Positions 35,215-44,855 of a DNA stretch of 64,000 nucleotides are shown here, one piece after another. The DNA is from Firmicutes bacterium UBA6806 (GTDB lineage Bacteria > Bacillota > Clostridia > Peptostreptococcales > Acidaminobacteraceae), in assembly GCA_002452745.1 (NCBI GenBank), contig DKFC01000057.1, positions 1-64,000 of the forward strand. Reading direction: 5' to 3'. Under the pieces are notes generated by a model, which was not told the DNA's origin, ran no database searches, and saw nothing but the letters and a program-made list of their open reading frames with translations. The position numbers were made by a program, and so were the translations under genes. Within the stretch, counting starts at the first letter, position 1, and each line of letters opens with the position of its first letter.

Positions 35215-36960
35215 ATGGATCTTAAATTAATTGGGGATACAGTGTCCAGTATTTGCGAAGCCATAGCCAATGTGCTGGATGTGGATGTCATCGTGGTAGA
35301 CAATGACCTCACGATTATTGGCAATACTTATAAGTACATGCTTGAAAACGACATAGATGTGACGGACAATTCCATTGTAGCATCAAGCATTTCAGATAGG
35401 CACAATAAAATCGTCATGGATATAAATGACTTTGAGAAATGTAGAATTTGTAAAAACAATGCCATTTGCAAAATACGAGGGGTTATTTCCATACCGATTA
35501 TGCATGAAAGTCAAATGCTTGGGGCGATTGGACTTATGCTGGAGAGCTATGAAAAACAAGAAAAATTCTCTGAAAATCTAAGGGGCATTACCACGTTTCT
35601 AGAGAATATGGCTGAGTTGTTAATCAGCAAGCTGGTCAGTGTTGAACAGGTCAACCGAATTGAAGTGATTAATCACAAAATAGAGCATATTGTCACAAAC
35701 GTCAAAGATGGAATTGTCTACTTGGATAAAGACAATCGGATTTCTTACTACAACAATGTATTCAAATCCTATTTCAACATAGAAGAAGATGTGAAACATC
35801 AAAAAATAGACCAGATTATCAACCACACAATTATCAAGAACTATCTGTTCAGTAAGAAGAATCTGTCGGATGAAGTTTTTGTCCTCCAAAACAGCAATGT
35901 CAATTTCAAGGGACTCATCAGCTGTGTCAACACGAATTTGAATTCTGAATATTTGGGCACGGTGATTACGTTTAGGAAAATTGAAGAGACTTTTAGGGTG
36001 ATGAATGAGATGCTCAACAATAAATCCAGTGTCAAGATGAATCACCTCATCTGCAATGATGACGATATGAGACGTGCTGCGGAAGAAGCTCGGCGAATAG
36101 CAATCCACGATGAGCATGTTCTCATAACAGGGGAAAGTGGGACCGGTAAGAAGACATTTGCCTACAGCATCCATAATTTTTCAGATAGAAAGGCGAACTA
36201 CGTCATTACCATTGACTGCAAATACTTGCCTAGAACTTATTTTCTCTCTGAACTATTCGGGATTGGCGAGAGCATGATTAATCCTGGAATGATGCAACTT
36301 GCGCACAAGGGAACCATTGTCTTTAACGAAATTACACATCTACCGCTGAATATCCAGATGGATCTCTTAAAGTACATCACCACTGGTGAGATAGAACTGG
36401 AGGCGGGAATTGTCATCAAAGAGGTGGATGTGAGAATCATCGGAACCACACAATACGATATTTTAGACAAGATCAGACAGGGTTATTTTAATGAGGAACT
36501 CTACTATAGACTCAATGCCAATGCACTTTATCTCAAACCATTAAAGGAGAGAAGTCCTGATGATTTTGAAGAGTTTGTGCTCAAGTTTCTCGATGTCTAT
36601 GCAAAGATTTTTTCAAAGCCGACCTTTTGCATTGAAGCCGAGGCAATAGAAGTTCTGAAAAACGAAATCTGGGAGGATAACTTGACAGGGCTGGAACGGT
36701 TTTTAGAACAACTGGTCTGCAACAGTCATCAATCCATGATTACAAGGTACATGGTGGAAGATGAACTGGATCGGATTCATGAAGTGAAAATTGCAAAAAA
36801 TCGCATTATGACTTATGAGGAGTATGAACGGTCATTTTTAGAAAATGCACTGAATCAATACCGAGGCGTTAAAAATCAAATAGACATCGTCGCCGATAAA
36901 CTTGGGATAGGAAGGGCAACGCTTTACCGAAAAATCAATAAGTACAATATGACGTCTTAA
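35215..36960 (+). CDS. Degenerate sigma-54-type activator, DhaR-like
   Basis: 581 residues. An N-terminal sensor domain (about 1-150) contains FEKCRICKNNAICKIRG, a C-x2-C-x5-C motif that could bind metal or sense thiols. A PAS domain (about 165-265) and an AAA+ domain (about 285-500) follow. Walker A is intact (GESGTGKK), but Walker B reads GTIVFNEI with Asn for Asp, and the GAFTGA loop that contacts sigma-54 is absent (ELFGIGESMINPGMMQLA). A Fis-type helix-turn-helix ends the chain (VADKLGIGRATLYRKI). E. coli DhaR likewise lacks the loop and works at a sigma-70 promoter with DhaK and DhaL as co-regulators, so with dhaKL upstream this is probably a DhaR-like regulator of the cluster. The ATG at 35215 is chosen for its GAGGTGAAGGGG leader. 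Confidence 0.8.
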   Translation: MDLKLIGDTVSSICEAIANVLDVDVIVVDNDLTIIGNTYKYMLENDIDVTDNSIVASSISDRHNKIVMDINDFEKCRICKNNAICKIRGVISIPIMHESQMLGAIGLMLESYEKQEKFSENLRGITTFLENMAELLISKLVSVEQVNRIEVINHKIEHIVTNVKDGIVYLDKDNRISYYNNVFKSYFNIEEDVKHQKIDQIINHTIIKNYLFSKKNLSDEVFVLQNSNVNFKGLISCVNTNLNSEYLGTVITFRKIEETFRVMNEMLNNKSSVKMNHLICNDDDMRRAAEEARRIAIHDEHVLITGESGTGKKTFAYSIHNFSDRKANYVITIDCKYLPRTYFLSELFGIGESMINPGMMQLAHKGTIVFNEITHLPLNIQMDLLKYITTGEIELEAGIVIKEVDVRIIGTTQYDILDKIRQGYFNEELYYRLNANALYLKPLKERSPDDFEEFVLKFLDVYAKIFSKPTFCIEAEAIEVLKNEIWEDNLTGLERFLEQLVCNSHQSMITRYMVEDELDRIHEVKIAKNRIMTYEEYERSFLENALNQYRGVKNQIDIVADKLGIGRATLYRKINKYNMTS

Positions 36961-37005
36961 TATTTCTCGACAAGCTCATATCCTGTAGACTTTGCCTACA
37001 GCTTG

Positions 37006-37033
37006 AAACCATGACAAAAGTCATGGTTTTTTT
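37006..37033 (+). terminator. Terminator after the DhaR-like gene
   Basis: AAACCATGAC (37006-37015), loop AAAA, GTCATGGTTT (37020-37029), then further Ts. It separates the cysteine/Dha cluster from the exporter operon. Confidence 0.88.
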
Positions 37034-37121
37034 ATGAAGAAAATGACGAAGGTCTGGTGTGCGAATAGATGAAGATGTGTATACTAAATATAATAGAATG
37101 TACGAATAAAAGGAGGTTGAA

Positions 37122-38075
37122 ATGGAAGTGAAGCATGTTCGAAAATGGCTGAGTGCCTTTATGAGCCTAATGATGATGGGAACTTTTTTGATAGGGTGCT
37201 CAGATGGAGAAACGTATCAGTCCTACAAAGAAGCCAGTATTCGTACAGGTGAAATAAAACAAGGCGCACAGACGATTACCATAAAAGCAGAACAAGAGCC
37301 TCAGGCGGCCAGCCAAAGTAATTCTGCTGATAACTGGATAAATGCTCTGGAAACGGTAAAACTTAGACTATCAGGTCACTTTGATAAAAAAGCAGATCAA
37401 GCCATTTATAATCTCTATTACTACTATGATGATCTCGGTACAGATTTTCAATACTACAGGCAGTCAAGAGAAATGCAATATATAAAACTGGCAATTTTCC
37501 CTGAATATCTAAAGCTAGATGGGGAAAGCAGCGGCGAAGTGGATGAAGGTGAAATCATAACCGAAATCTTGGACTCAACATCCGAAAAATGGCATCAGAT
37601 AATTCGGGCTGAGAATGTCTTTGTCGGTGAAAAAGTGACTATCAAAAATCAAGACGGAGATGTCAAAGCTACAAAGTATACTGTAAAGCCAACAGCCAAT
37701 CAACTTGAAGACATCAAAAAAGAAGTGGAAGAACAGATTGGTTCGAAGAGAGAAGTTTTGAAAATAGCAATAGAGAAAGCGCTAAAAAATGCTGAGGTTC
37801 AAGGTGTAAATTCAGATGAGATATTAAATGTCATGGAAAAGATGATAGCTCAAATGCAGATTACTCAATATGAGGAAGTGGCATATGTGGATCTGGACGG
37901 TTACATCGTCGAAAAAAATATTCTCATTGGCATAGAGTACGAGGGTGATGACATGCCATTTAAGGCGCAGGAAATCAATATCAATTTAAAAAACTGGGAA
38001 ATCGAAAAAAAGCAATTCTTTGACTTTCCAAAGATTGATGAGACAAACAGCAAGTCCATTGAGGAGGTAAGATGA
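37122..38075 (+). CDS. Putative lipoprotein of an ABC-2 exporter operon
   Basis: 317 residues. The signal peptide (MSLMMMGTFLIGC) ends in lipobox LIGC at about residue 26. The rest is hydrophilic, acidic and without recognised domain; it contains two alpha-helical stretches rich in Glu and Lys. AAAGGAGG lies 6 nt before the ATG and TATAAT (37089-37094) may be its -10. Its stop overlaps the start of the ABC ATPase gene, so the lipoprotein is probably a partner or substrate of the exporter. Function unknown. Confidence 0.75.
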   Translation: MEVKHVRKWLSAFMSLMMMGTFLIGCSDGETYQSYKEASIRTGEIKQGAQTITIKAEQEPQAASQSNSADNWINALETVKLRLSGHFDKKADQAIYNLYYYYDDLGTDFQYYRQSREMQYIKLAIFPEYLKLDGESSGEVDEGEIITEILDSTSEKWHQIIRAENVFVGEKVTIKNQDGDVKATKYTVKPTANQLEDIKKEVEEQIGSKREVLKIAIEKALKNAEVQGVNSDEILNVMEKMIAQMQITQYEEVAYVDLDGYIVEKNILIGIEYEGDDMPFKAQEININLKNWEIEKKQFFDFPKIDETNSKSIEEVR

Positions 38076-39007
38076 TGTTAGAAGTGAAGTCGCTGATTAA
38101 AAAATATGGTGAGTTTACGGCTGTGGATGGGATATCTTTTCAAATTGACAAGGGGGAAGTTGTGGGACTCTTAGGGCCGAACGGGGCGGGAAAATCGACG
38201 ACAATTTCGATGATTTCAACACTGTTTAAGCCCAGTGCCGGCAAAATTTTATTTGAAGGTCAAGACATTGCAAAATCACCGGAATCCATTCAACCGCACA
38301 TTGGGTATATTCCACAGGAAATTGCACTCTATGAGACCTTATCTGGATATGAAAACCTCAAGTATTTTGGGGGGCTATATGGTCTTAATGGGAAGGCGCT
38401 AAAAGAGCGAATTCAAAAGATATCAGAGATTATTGGCATTGATGAACGGTTAAAAGACAGAGTGGGGACGTATTCAGGAGGCATGAAGCGCAGACTCAAT
38501 ATTGGGGTTGGCCTCCTTCACAGCCCGAGACTGGTAATTATGGACGAGCCCACAGTGGGCATTGATCCTCAATCCAGAAACCACATACTTGAGACTGTAA
38601 ATAATTTAAAAGTGGAAGGCGTCAGCGTTCTCTATACCAGCCATTACATGGAGGAAGTGGAAGCCGTTTGCCAGAGAATTTACATTATGGACAGAGGGAA
38701 GATTATTGCTGAGGGTTCGTTGGAGGCGCTACTTGAACAATCCAAGATTCAGAGTGGTATGAAACTGAAATTTGAAGAAGACATGACGCCTTTGTTAAAT
38801 CAGGTGAAATCAATTCCCTGGGTGACACAGGTAAAGAAACTCTCGGACTATGAACTGTCTATTATGACAAATAGTAGTGGAAATAGCCATAAGGATATTT
38901 TAAAAGCGCTTATGGCGATGGACTCGGGACTCGTTTCCTTTGAAGTGATGAAGCCGGATTTGGAACAAGTATTTTTACATTTGACAGGTAGGGGACTTAG
39001 AGATTAG
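38072..39007 (+). CDS. ABC-2 type transporter ATP-binding protein
   Basis: 311 residues. Walker A GPNGAGKSTT (about 37-46), Q-loop GYIPQEIALYETLSGYENL, signature YSGGMKRRLNIGVGLL, Walker B RLVIMDEPTVGIDPQ and switch His in TSHYMEE. The C-terminal extension (about 220-311) is typical of CcmA/DrrA/NatA-type exporter ATPases. Two permease genes follow at 9 bp and then with an 8-nt overlap. The start overlaps the lipoprotein stop (ATGATG; the second ATG at 38075 is equally possible). Substrate unknown; drugs, peptides or sodium are family precedents. Confidence 0.92.
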   Translation: MMLEVKSLIKKYGEFTAVDGISFQIDKGEVVGLLGPNGAGKSTTISMISTLFKPSAGKILFEGQDIAKSPESIQPHIGYIPQEIALYETLSGYENLKYFGGLYGLNGKALKERIQKISEIIGIDERLKDRVGTYSGGMKRRLNIGVGLLHSPRLVIMDEPTVGIDPQSRNHILETVNNLKVEGVSVLYTSHYMEEVEAVCQRIYIMDRGKIIAEGSLEALLEQSKIQSGMKLKFEEDMTPLLNQVKSIPWVTQVKKLSDYELSIMTNSSGNSHKDILKALMAMDSGLVSFEVMKPDLEQVFLHLTGRGLRD

Positions 39008-39015
39008 GAGGCGTT

Positions 39016-40341
39016 ATGATTTTAAAACTGCTGATGAAGGATATCAGGGTTTTGGCATCTGAAAAAAAGAGTCTATTGGTATTGGTGATGATGCCAATTG
39101 TACTCACGACGATTCTGAGTTTTTCTCTGAGGGGAAACTTTGACGAAGAGGGCCTCTTTGAAACGGTTCAAATCGGAATTGTGAAAGCGTATGATGCCAA
39201 CGCTGAACGGGAGAAATTTTTATCCAAGGTTTCTCCATATATGAGCGATGAAGAGATTCGAAAGAGTGAACAGGAAATGGATTTTGAACGGATTTTTTTC
39301 GAGAATTTCTTGGATAGCGAGGCTGTAAAGTCAATTCTAGAATATCAGATAATGAGTGATGAAATGGCTGAAACAGCCCTGGATGAAGGCAGAGTGGCGG
39401 CTGTATTTTATCTTCCAAAGGGATTCATCTACAATCAGATGATTGATTTTACCTTGCCAAATCGAAATGAGATTGAGGTGAAGATGTTGGCAAACCCTGA
39501 ATCGCAGTACGGAGCCATGATTGCCGAATCTGTCTTGAAGGGGTATTTTAGTGAAATGGAGCAGAGAATTGCCCATAAAAATGCCTTTATTGAAGTGGGA
39601 GCCTCTTATCTTGACCTTAATACTCTGTTTAAAAGCCTTCCGGAGATAATGGGTGAATCAGAGGAAAGAAGTGAGGCGGATGCAGTATCGGCAGTAAATT
39701 ACAAGACATTGCATGGCAATCGTCATATTGACAGTTTTGCCTACTACAGCATTGCTATGATGTCCATGTTTATATTGTATGCATCAGGGCATACTGGGCG
39801 AACACTCTTAAGAGAGCAAAAAATGCTAACGCTTGACAGGAGCAGTGTGGCAGGTGTGACAAAGGCGAAAGTGATTGCGAGCAAGTTTCTGATGACGGTA
39901 GTCCTCAGTGCGGTTCAGATGAGCCTCTTACTTGTATTTGCTAAGTTTGTGTTAAAGGTTGACTGGCAGAGACCGTTGCTGATTCTCGTTGGGATTTTGG
40001 CCAGTGCTGTTGCTGTGAGCGGTGTGGGGATTTTTATCAGTGCCATAGCCTTGCGTCAGGGATCATTTAAAGTGGCAAATATCTTTGAAAATGTTTTGAT
40101 ACACATCTTTGCACTTATTGGAGGGAGCTATGTGCCATTGGATGCCCTGCCCAGTTTTGCGCTCAAATTTAAGGGCCTTGCGCTGAATGGAACAGTGCTG
40201 GACTTGTTTTTGGGTATCTACAAGGGGATGACATTTGAAGCGTTGATCCCCTATCTGGGCATGTTGCTCATCATTGGACTTTTGTTTTCAGCGGGGGCGC
40301 TTTGGATTGTCTTGAAGAGAGAGGCGGCGGAATATGCTTAA
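39016..40341 (+). CDS. ABC-2 type exporter permease, first subunit
   Basis: 441 residues. One N-terminal helix (LLVLVMMPIVLTTILSFSL) is followed by a long extracytoplasmic domain (about 45-240) and five C-terminal helices, the ABC2_membrane_3 arrangement. Residues AMMSMFILYASGHTGRTLLREQKM mark the transition to the membrane part. AGGAGG precedes the ATG. It forms the membrane unit with the next gene, which it overlaps by 8 nt. Confidence 0.85.
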   Translation: MILKLLMKDIRVLASEKKSLLVLVMMPIVLTTILSFSLRGNFDEEGLFETVQIGIVKAYDANAEREKFLSKVSPYMSDEEIRKSEQEMDFERIFFENFLDSEAVKSILEYQIMSDEMAETALDEGRVAAVFYLPKGFIYNQMIDFTLPNRNEIEVKMLANPESQYGAMIAESVLKGYFSEMEQRIAHKNAFIEVGASYLDLNTLFKSLPEIMGESEERSEADAVSAVNYKTLHGNRHIDSFAYYSIAMMSMFILYASGHTGRTLLREQKMLTLDRSSVAGVTKAKVIASKFLMTVVLSAVQMSLLLVFAKFVLKVDWQRPLLILVGILASAVAVSGVGIFISAIALRQGSFKVANIFENVLIHIFALIGGSYVPLDALPSFALKFKGLALNGTVLDLFLGIYKGMTFEALIPYLGMLLIIGLLFSAGALWIVLKREAAEYA

Positions 40342-41476
40342 ACTAAAATTTAGACTGCTTAAGGACAATTTGTCCCTTTATGTCATCATGTTTTTGATGA
40401 GCCTTCTCTTGGCCAGTGTGTTAGGGAATACTTCTGGAGGGGACGGCAACGGTGTAATCGCTGTTGTAGATCAGTCGAAGCGCGTGGCAACGGCTGAGGT
40501 AATTCATGCCCTTGAAAGAGAGGGCAACTTTGAGGTGAAACTCATGGAGTTAGAAGAAGGAGAGCAAGCTGTAATCAATCATCAGGTAATCTTCATGATT
40601 GTCTTTGACGATACGGCAACTATTTATGAAATCAAACCAACCACTGAGCGGTATCAAGCTGAGCGTTTGATACGAGAAAATAAAGTGGCGGACAAGGCAG
40701 ATGAAACCTTTATAGAGAAGGCCGCGAGCATAATTGAAGTAAAAAATGGCCAGCCAGTAAATCACATGGCGTTGGCTGATGGGTTGAAATCGGCTCTTAG
40801 AAGTGCTGAAGAGGCCCAAGAGGTCTACACAATTGAAAGGGCTTACTATGATGCAAGCCCTCAGTCTAATTATGATCCCAAAATACACGCAACTGTTGGA
40901 ATGACGTTGTTCTTTGTGACGTATTCCCTGATGTTCACAGTAGGAGATTATCTTGAGGATAGAAGACTGCACACACTTGACAGGATGTTGGTATCGCCAA
41001 TTTCTCGGTATACAATCCTGATTGGAAATGTCCTGCCCGCTTTTGTACTGGGGTCATTTCAAACGGCACTTATGATTGTGACGGGCAGGTATTTGTTTGG
41101 CATTAAATGGGGAACGCAGATAGGGGGTATTATTTTAATTGCCATGCTGTATGTATTCGCCATGACGGCACTTTCGTTTCTCGTGGTGAGTCTCGTAAAG
41201 AACATGTCTCAGCTTGGAGCGATTTCGCCGATTATCCTAACGGGAATGGGAATGTTAGGGGGCTGTATGTGGCCTCTGGAGATCATTAAATCACGAGTTC
41301 TTCTCAAAATGGCTGATTTGACACCGCATCGGTGGGCCATAAGTGCCATTGAGTCGCTAATTGCCAGAGGGCATTTTACAAGTTCTATCTACAGCTCAAT
41401 GGCAATCCTATTGTTGATGGGTTTGAGCTATATTATTCTCGGCGGGCATTTATTGAAGTTAAAACGGCAAGTGTAG
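40334..41476 (+). CDS. ABC-2 type exporter permease, second subunit
   Basis: 380 residues with the same topology as the preceding subunit: an N-terminal helix (LYVIMFLMSLLLASVLG), an external domain of about 150 residues and a C-terminal block of about five helices (VGMTLFFVTYSLMFTVGDYLEDRR onward). The two subunits are probably a heterodimer with the ATPase. It is the last gene of the operon; the 148 bp that follow show no clear terminator. Confidence 0.85.
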   Translation: MLKLKFRLLKDNLSLYVIMFLMSLLLASVLGNTSGGDGNGVIAVVDQSKRVATAEVIHALEREGNFEVKLMELEEGEQAVINHQVIFMIVFDDTATIYEIKPTTERYQAERLIRENKVADKADETFIEKAASIIEVKNGQPVNHMALADGLKSALRSAEEAQEVYTIERAYYDASPQSNYDPKIHATVGMTLFFVTYSLMFTVGDYLEDRRLHTLDRMLVSPISRYTILIGNVLPAFVLGSFQTALMIVTGRYLFGIKWGTQIGGIILIAMLYVFAMTALSFLVVSLVKNMSQLGAISPIILTGMGMLGGCMWPLEIIKSRVLLKMADLTPHRWAISAIESLIARGHFTSSIYSSMAILLLMGLSYIILGGHLLKLKRQV

Positions 41477-41624
41477 ACTTCTTACGATTTGAGGCGCTGA
41501 TTTCCAAATTTGATGATTAGGCTGTGTGCTTCGGATGTATATATATAATAAGACGCGGATATTTTAGAAAGCATGAACGGCGTGATTTCTTAAAATAGAC
41601 TCTGAATGCGAGGAGGTGCGGTAT

Positions 41625-42023
41625 ATGTTCGAAGTTATTGAAATCAAATCGAAGGAAAAGAGCGAAATGATTGATATCATGGACAGTATCCGAAAGATTG
41701 TAGATAAGAGTGGAATTCATCATGGGATTATTGTCATCTATGTTCCGCATTCCACTGCGGCTGTTACCGTGAATAAAAACTATGACCCGGTTGTGCAGCA
41801 AGACATTATCAACCGGATGAATGAACTCGTCCCTAAGGATGGACATTATCAGCACATTGAAGGAAATTCAGCTGCACATATTAAATCGTCCATATTTGGG
41901 AGTTCGGTGACGCTGATTTTGAGCAATGGCCATATTGAACTGGGCATGTTCCAGTCGGTATTCTTCTGTGAATTTGATGGACCTAGAAAGAGAAAGTATT
42001 TTGTAAAAATTATAGAGGGTTAG
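41625..42023 (+). CDS. YjbQ/UPF0047 family protein (secondary thiamine-phosphate synthase enzyme)
   Basis: 132 residues, the usual length. Conserved features are GIIVIYVPHSTAAVTVN, HYQHIEGNSAAHIKSSIFGSS and LGMFQSVFFCEFDGP with its conserved Glu and His residues. YjbQ can replace ThiE weakly in E. coli but its natural role is not settled. The ATG at 41625 follows AGGAGGTG by 7 nt; the frame also has a GTG at 41616 inside that site. A TATAAT at 41544-41549 may be its -10. The gene is not linked to the thiamine operon at the end of the window. Confidence 0.88.
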   Translation: MFEVIEIKSKEKSEMIDIMDSIRKIVDKSGIHHGIIVIYVPHSTAAVTVNKNYDPVVQQDIINRMNELVPKDGHYQHIEGNSAAHIKSSIFGSSVTLILSNGHIELGMFQSVFFCEFDGPRKRKYFVKIIEG

Positions 42024-42056
42024 AAGACTCTTTATGAGCATAATGATATAATTGAG

Positions 42057-42085
42057 ACGCCAGCCATATGCTGGCGTTATATTTT
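42057..42085 (+). terminator. Terminator-like hairpin after yjbQ
   Basis: ACGCCAGC (42057-42064), 5-nt loop, GCTGGCGT (42070-42077), then TATATTTT. The T run is interrupted, so efficiency is uncertain. Confidence 0.6.
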
Positions 42086-42117
42086 GTGGTTTTAAAAAGT
42101 GGTTTTGGAGGGGAATC

Positions 42118-44853
42118 ATGAGAAAAGTGGACAAAATCTTTGAATATGTGAAAGAATACGGAACAGCGGGAATAACAGCGTCGGAAATTGCCGAAGCAAT
42201 GGAGCTGGATCGAGCCAATACAAGTCGATATTTGAATCAGCTATGTCAAGATGGAAAAATGACAAAGCTATCTGGACGCCCTGTAAAGTATGTCTTGGGA
42301 AATGGCAATGACCTGGTGCATTCTGACATATCTAAGCCTTTGGAGAATCCATCTGAATCGAGGGAGCAAATTTCCAAAGTAAATCTAGTGGAGCGCAAGT
42401 TTTCTCTGGATATGCTCATAGGGGCGAATAAGAGTCTAAATGTACCGATTCAACAGGCAAAAGCTGCGATACTCTACCCTCCAAGGGGACTCCACACTTT
42501 AATATTAGGCGAAACAGGTGTTGGAAAGTCCATGTTTGCAGAACTCATGTACCAGTTTGCAAGAGAATCTCATATGCTATCTGAGGCGGCTCCATTTGTG
42601 CGATTTAATTGTGCCGACTATGGAGAAAATCCACAATTGCTCATGGCGCAGATCTTTGGAGTGAAAAAAGGCGCTTACACAGGTGCTGAAAAAGATCGAG
42701 ATGGCCTTTTGAAACGAGCGGATCACGGCATCTTGTTTTTGGATGAAGTGCATAGACTCTCCAACCAAGGTCAGGAGATGCTCTTTACATTCATAGACAA
42801 GGGGCAGTTTAGCAGGTTGGGAGACAGCGAAGAGAGACAGACAGCTGATGTGCAGATTATAGCTGCCACAACAGAAGAACCAGAGTCGGCGCTTCTAAAG
42901 ACTTTTACAAGGCGGATTCCCATGACGATAAAGCTCCCGCCGTTAAAGGAACGGGGATTAAAAGATCGGTACAAGCTGATTGAGACCTTTATCAAAGAAG
43001 AGTCCAAGCGGCTTTCAAAGAGCATTTACATCAATCGAAATGCACTTGAATCCATGCTCCTCTACGAGTGTCCTAGCAACATTGGTCAGCTCAAGAGCGA
43101 TATCCAGCTCTCCTGTGCTAAGGCCTTTTTGAACTTCAAGTCACAGCGTAAAAACTATATCCTCATTGAGCAATCGGATTTGCCCCAACCGGTGAAACGA
43201 GGATCCATGCGCATAAAAGAGCATAGATTAGAGCTTGAAAAACTGTTGAAACATCAAGAGGATATCTACAAGTTTTACTTTGATGAAGACGAGACGTATC
43301 TCAATGAGGAAACCCTCAGAGAGCCTTATTTTTATGAACAGATTGAGAGTCGGTTAGAGGATTTGAGGGCAGAGGGCAAATCGGAGTCAGAAATCAATCA
43401 GATTATGAGCCTTGATATTGAACAGCATTTTCAAAAGTATATTGTCGATATTCCCGAGCAATATAAAAAAGAAGAAATTGCAAAAGTGGTGGATGGAGAA
43501 ATTGTGGATATCACGGGTGAAATATTGACTTATGCACAAGAAAGACTCGAAAAGACATTTGATGAAAAAATCTATTTTGGATTGGCACTACACCTTCAGG
43601 GCAGTATAGAGCGAATCAGGGGACATCAATCCATCTATCATCCAAAGCTCAATTTAATCAGAGTCAACTATCCAGATGAGTTTATGGTGGCCATGGAAAT
43701 CGCCAAGCGAATAGACTCAACCTTTGAAATTGAAACGCCGCTTGATGAAATCGGATATCTCACTATGTTCTTGGCATCAAATCCATACGCCTTGGAAGGC
43801 GAGGTAGATGATTTTGTGGGCATTTTGGTCATTATGCATGGAAATTCAACAGCATCTAGTATGGCTCAAGTTGTGAACGATCTCGTGGGAACGGACCATT
43901 GCGAGGCACTTGATATGCCTCTGAGCATGAGAGCAGAAACCATGTATGAAATGGCCAAGAAGAGAGCTGAAAAGATAAATCGCGGAAGAGGCGTTTTAAT
44001 TTTAGTAGATATGGGATCACTGATTGGATTTGGCGAAATGATTTACGAAGAGACGGGTATCTTGACGAAGACGTTGGATAAGGCCAGCACGCCTATGGTT
44101 TTGGAGGCTTGCCGCAAAGCTGTTCTAGGCAGGGACTTAATTGAGATATACAAGTCCTGTGTTGAGATGGGTGGCAAAGTTGTAAAGGAGAGAAAGCACC
44201 ATAAAAAACCACTGATTATCACAGCTTGTTTTACTGGCGAAGGAGCCAGTGAACGTCTTAAGGAAATTTTGGAAACCAGGCTTATGTTAGATGAAACATA
44301 TCAGCTCATAACGCTGAATCTCTTAAACCGAAGAGAGTTTCTGAGCATGATAGATTACTACAAAGAGGCGTATGAAATATTGGCAATTGTGGGAACTGTG
44401 GAAATCGAAGTAGATGGCATCCCATACATTTCAGCAGTGGATATCCTGTCGGGAGATGGTGTTGAGCGGCTTGAGAAAATCATCGAAAGAGAGGATCTAT
44501 TCCTTAAAATAGGACAGTCTCTGGGATCTCATCTAAAGTCAGTGGATAGCGGAACGCTGCTGCATGAGGTTCGACAATTCATAGACCGTGGTGAAAAAGT
44601 GTTGAAGGTCAAAATGGATCAGGAGGTGAAAGTGGGGATTTCTCTGCATTTGAGTTTCTTGGTGGACAATTTAGTTCAGGGCATGCCGATGCAGCCCAAA
44701 GAGGATTTAAACGACTTCATATCGCAGTATTCATTTGAAATGGAATTGCTGCACAACGAGCTCATATCGCTGGAACATCTCTATGGAATTCACTTTTCAA
44801 ATAGCGATCAGGCATACTTGCTCAAAATGTTTTTATCGAACAACGGCGAGTGA
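42118..44853 (+). CDS. LevR-type sigma-54 activator with PRD and PTS domains
   Basis: 911 residues. A winged helix-turn-helix (about 1-60; TASEIAEAMELDRANTSRYLNQL) is followed by an AAA+ domain (about 95-335) with Walker A GETGVGKS, sigma-54-contacting GAYTGA and Walker B GILFLDEVHRL. Then come PRD1 (about 445-545; conserved His in LALHLQGSIERI), an EIIA-Man-like domain (about 550-680; His in VIMHGNSTASSMA), an EIIB-like segment (about 700-780) and PRD2 (about 805-905; GISLHLSFLVDN). Such regulators are switched by phosphorylation from PTS proteins. The PTS operon starts 230 bp downstream behind five TACACACT-type boxes and a sigma-54 promoter, so this is the activator of that operon. GGAGGGG precedes the ATG at 42118; the longer frame from 42052 runs through the terminator hairpin and is not used. 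Confidence 0.93.
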   Translation: MRKVDKIFEYVKEYGTAGITASEIAEAMELDRANTSRYLNQLCQDGKMTKLSGRPVKYVLGNGNDLVHSDISKPLENPSESREQISKVNLVERKFSLDMLIGANKSLNVPIQQAKAAILYPPRGLHTLILGETGVGKSMFAELMYQFARESHMLSEAAPFVRFNCADYGENPQLLMAQIFGVKKGAYTGAEKDRDGLLKRADHGILFLDEVHRLSNQGQEMLFTFIDKGQFSRLGDSEERQTADVQIIAATTEEPESALLKTFTRRIPMTIKLPPLKERGLKDRYKLIETFIKEESKRLSKSIYINRNALESMLLYECPSNIGQLKSDIQLSCAKAFLNFKSQRKNYILIEQSDLPQPVKRGSMRIKEHRLELEKLLKHQEDIYKFYFDEDETYLNEETLREPYFYEQIESRLEDLRAEGKSESEINQIMSLDIEQHFQKYIVDIPEQYKKEEIAKVVDGEIVDITGEILTYAQERLEKTFDEKIYFGLALHLQGSIERIRGHQSIYHPKLNLIRVNYPDEFMVAMEIAKRIDSTFEIETPLDEIGYLTMFLASNPYALEGEVDDFVGILVIMHGNSTASSMAQVVNDLVGTDHCEALDMPLSMRAETMYEMAKKRAEKINRGRGVLILVDMGSLIGFGEMIYEETGILTKTLDKASTPMVLEACRKAVLGRDLIEIYKSCVEMGGKVVKERKHHKKPLIITACFTGEGASERLKEILETRLMLDETYQLITLNLLNRREFLSMIDYYKEAYEILAIVGTVEIEVDGIPYISAVDILSGDGVERLEKIIEREDLFLKIGQSLGSHLKSVDSGTLLHEVRQFIDRGEKVLKVKMDQEVKVGISLHLSFLVDNLVQGMPMQPKEDLNDFISQYSFEMELLHNELISLEHLYGIHFSNSDQAYLLKMFLSNNGE

Positions 44854-44855
44854 GA

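Noticed and set aside
41517..41855. A 112-codon minus-strand gene opposite yjbQ
   Set aside because: It lies mostly on the complement of a well-conserved gene and has no family features.
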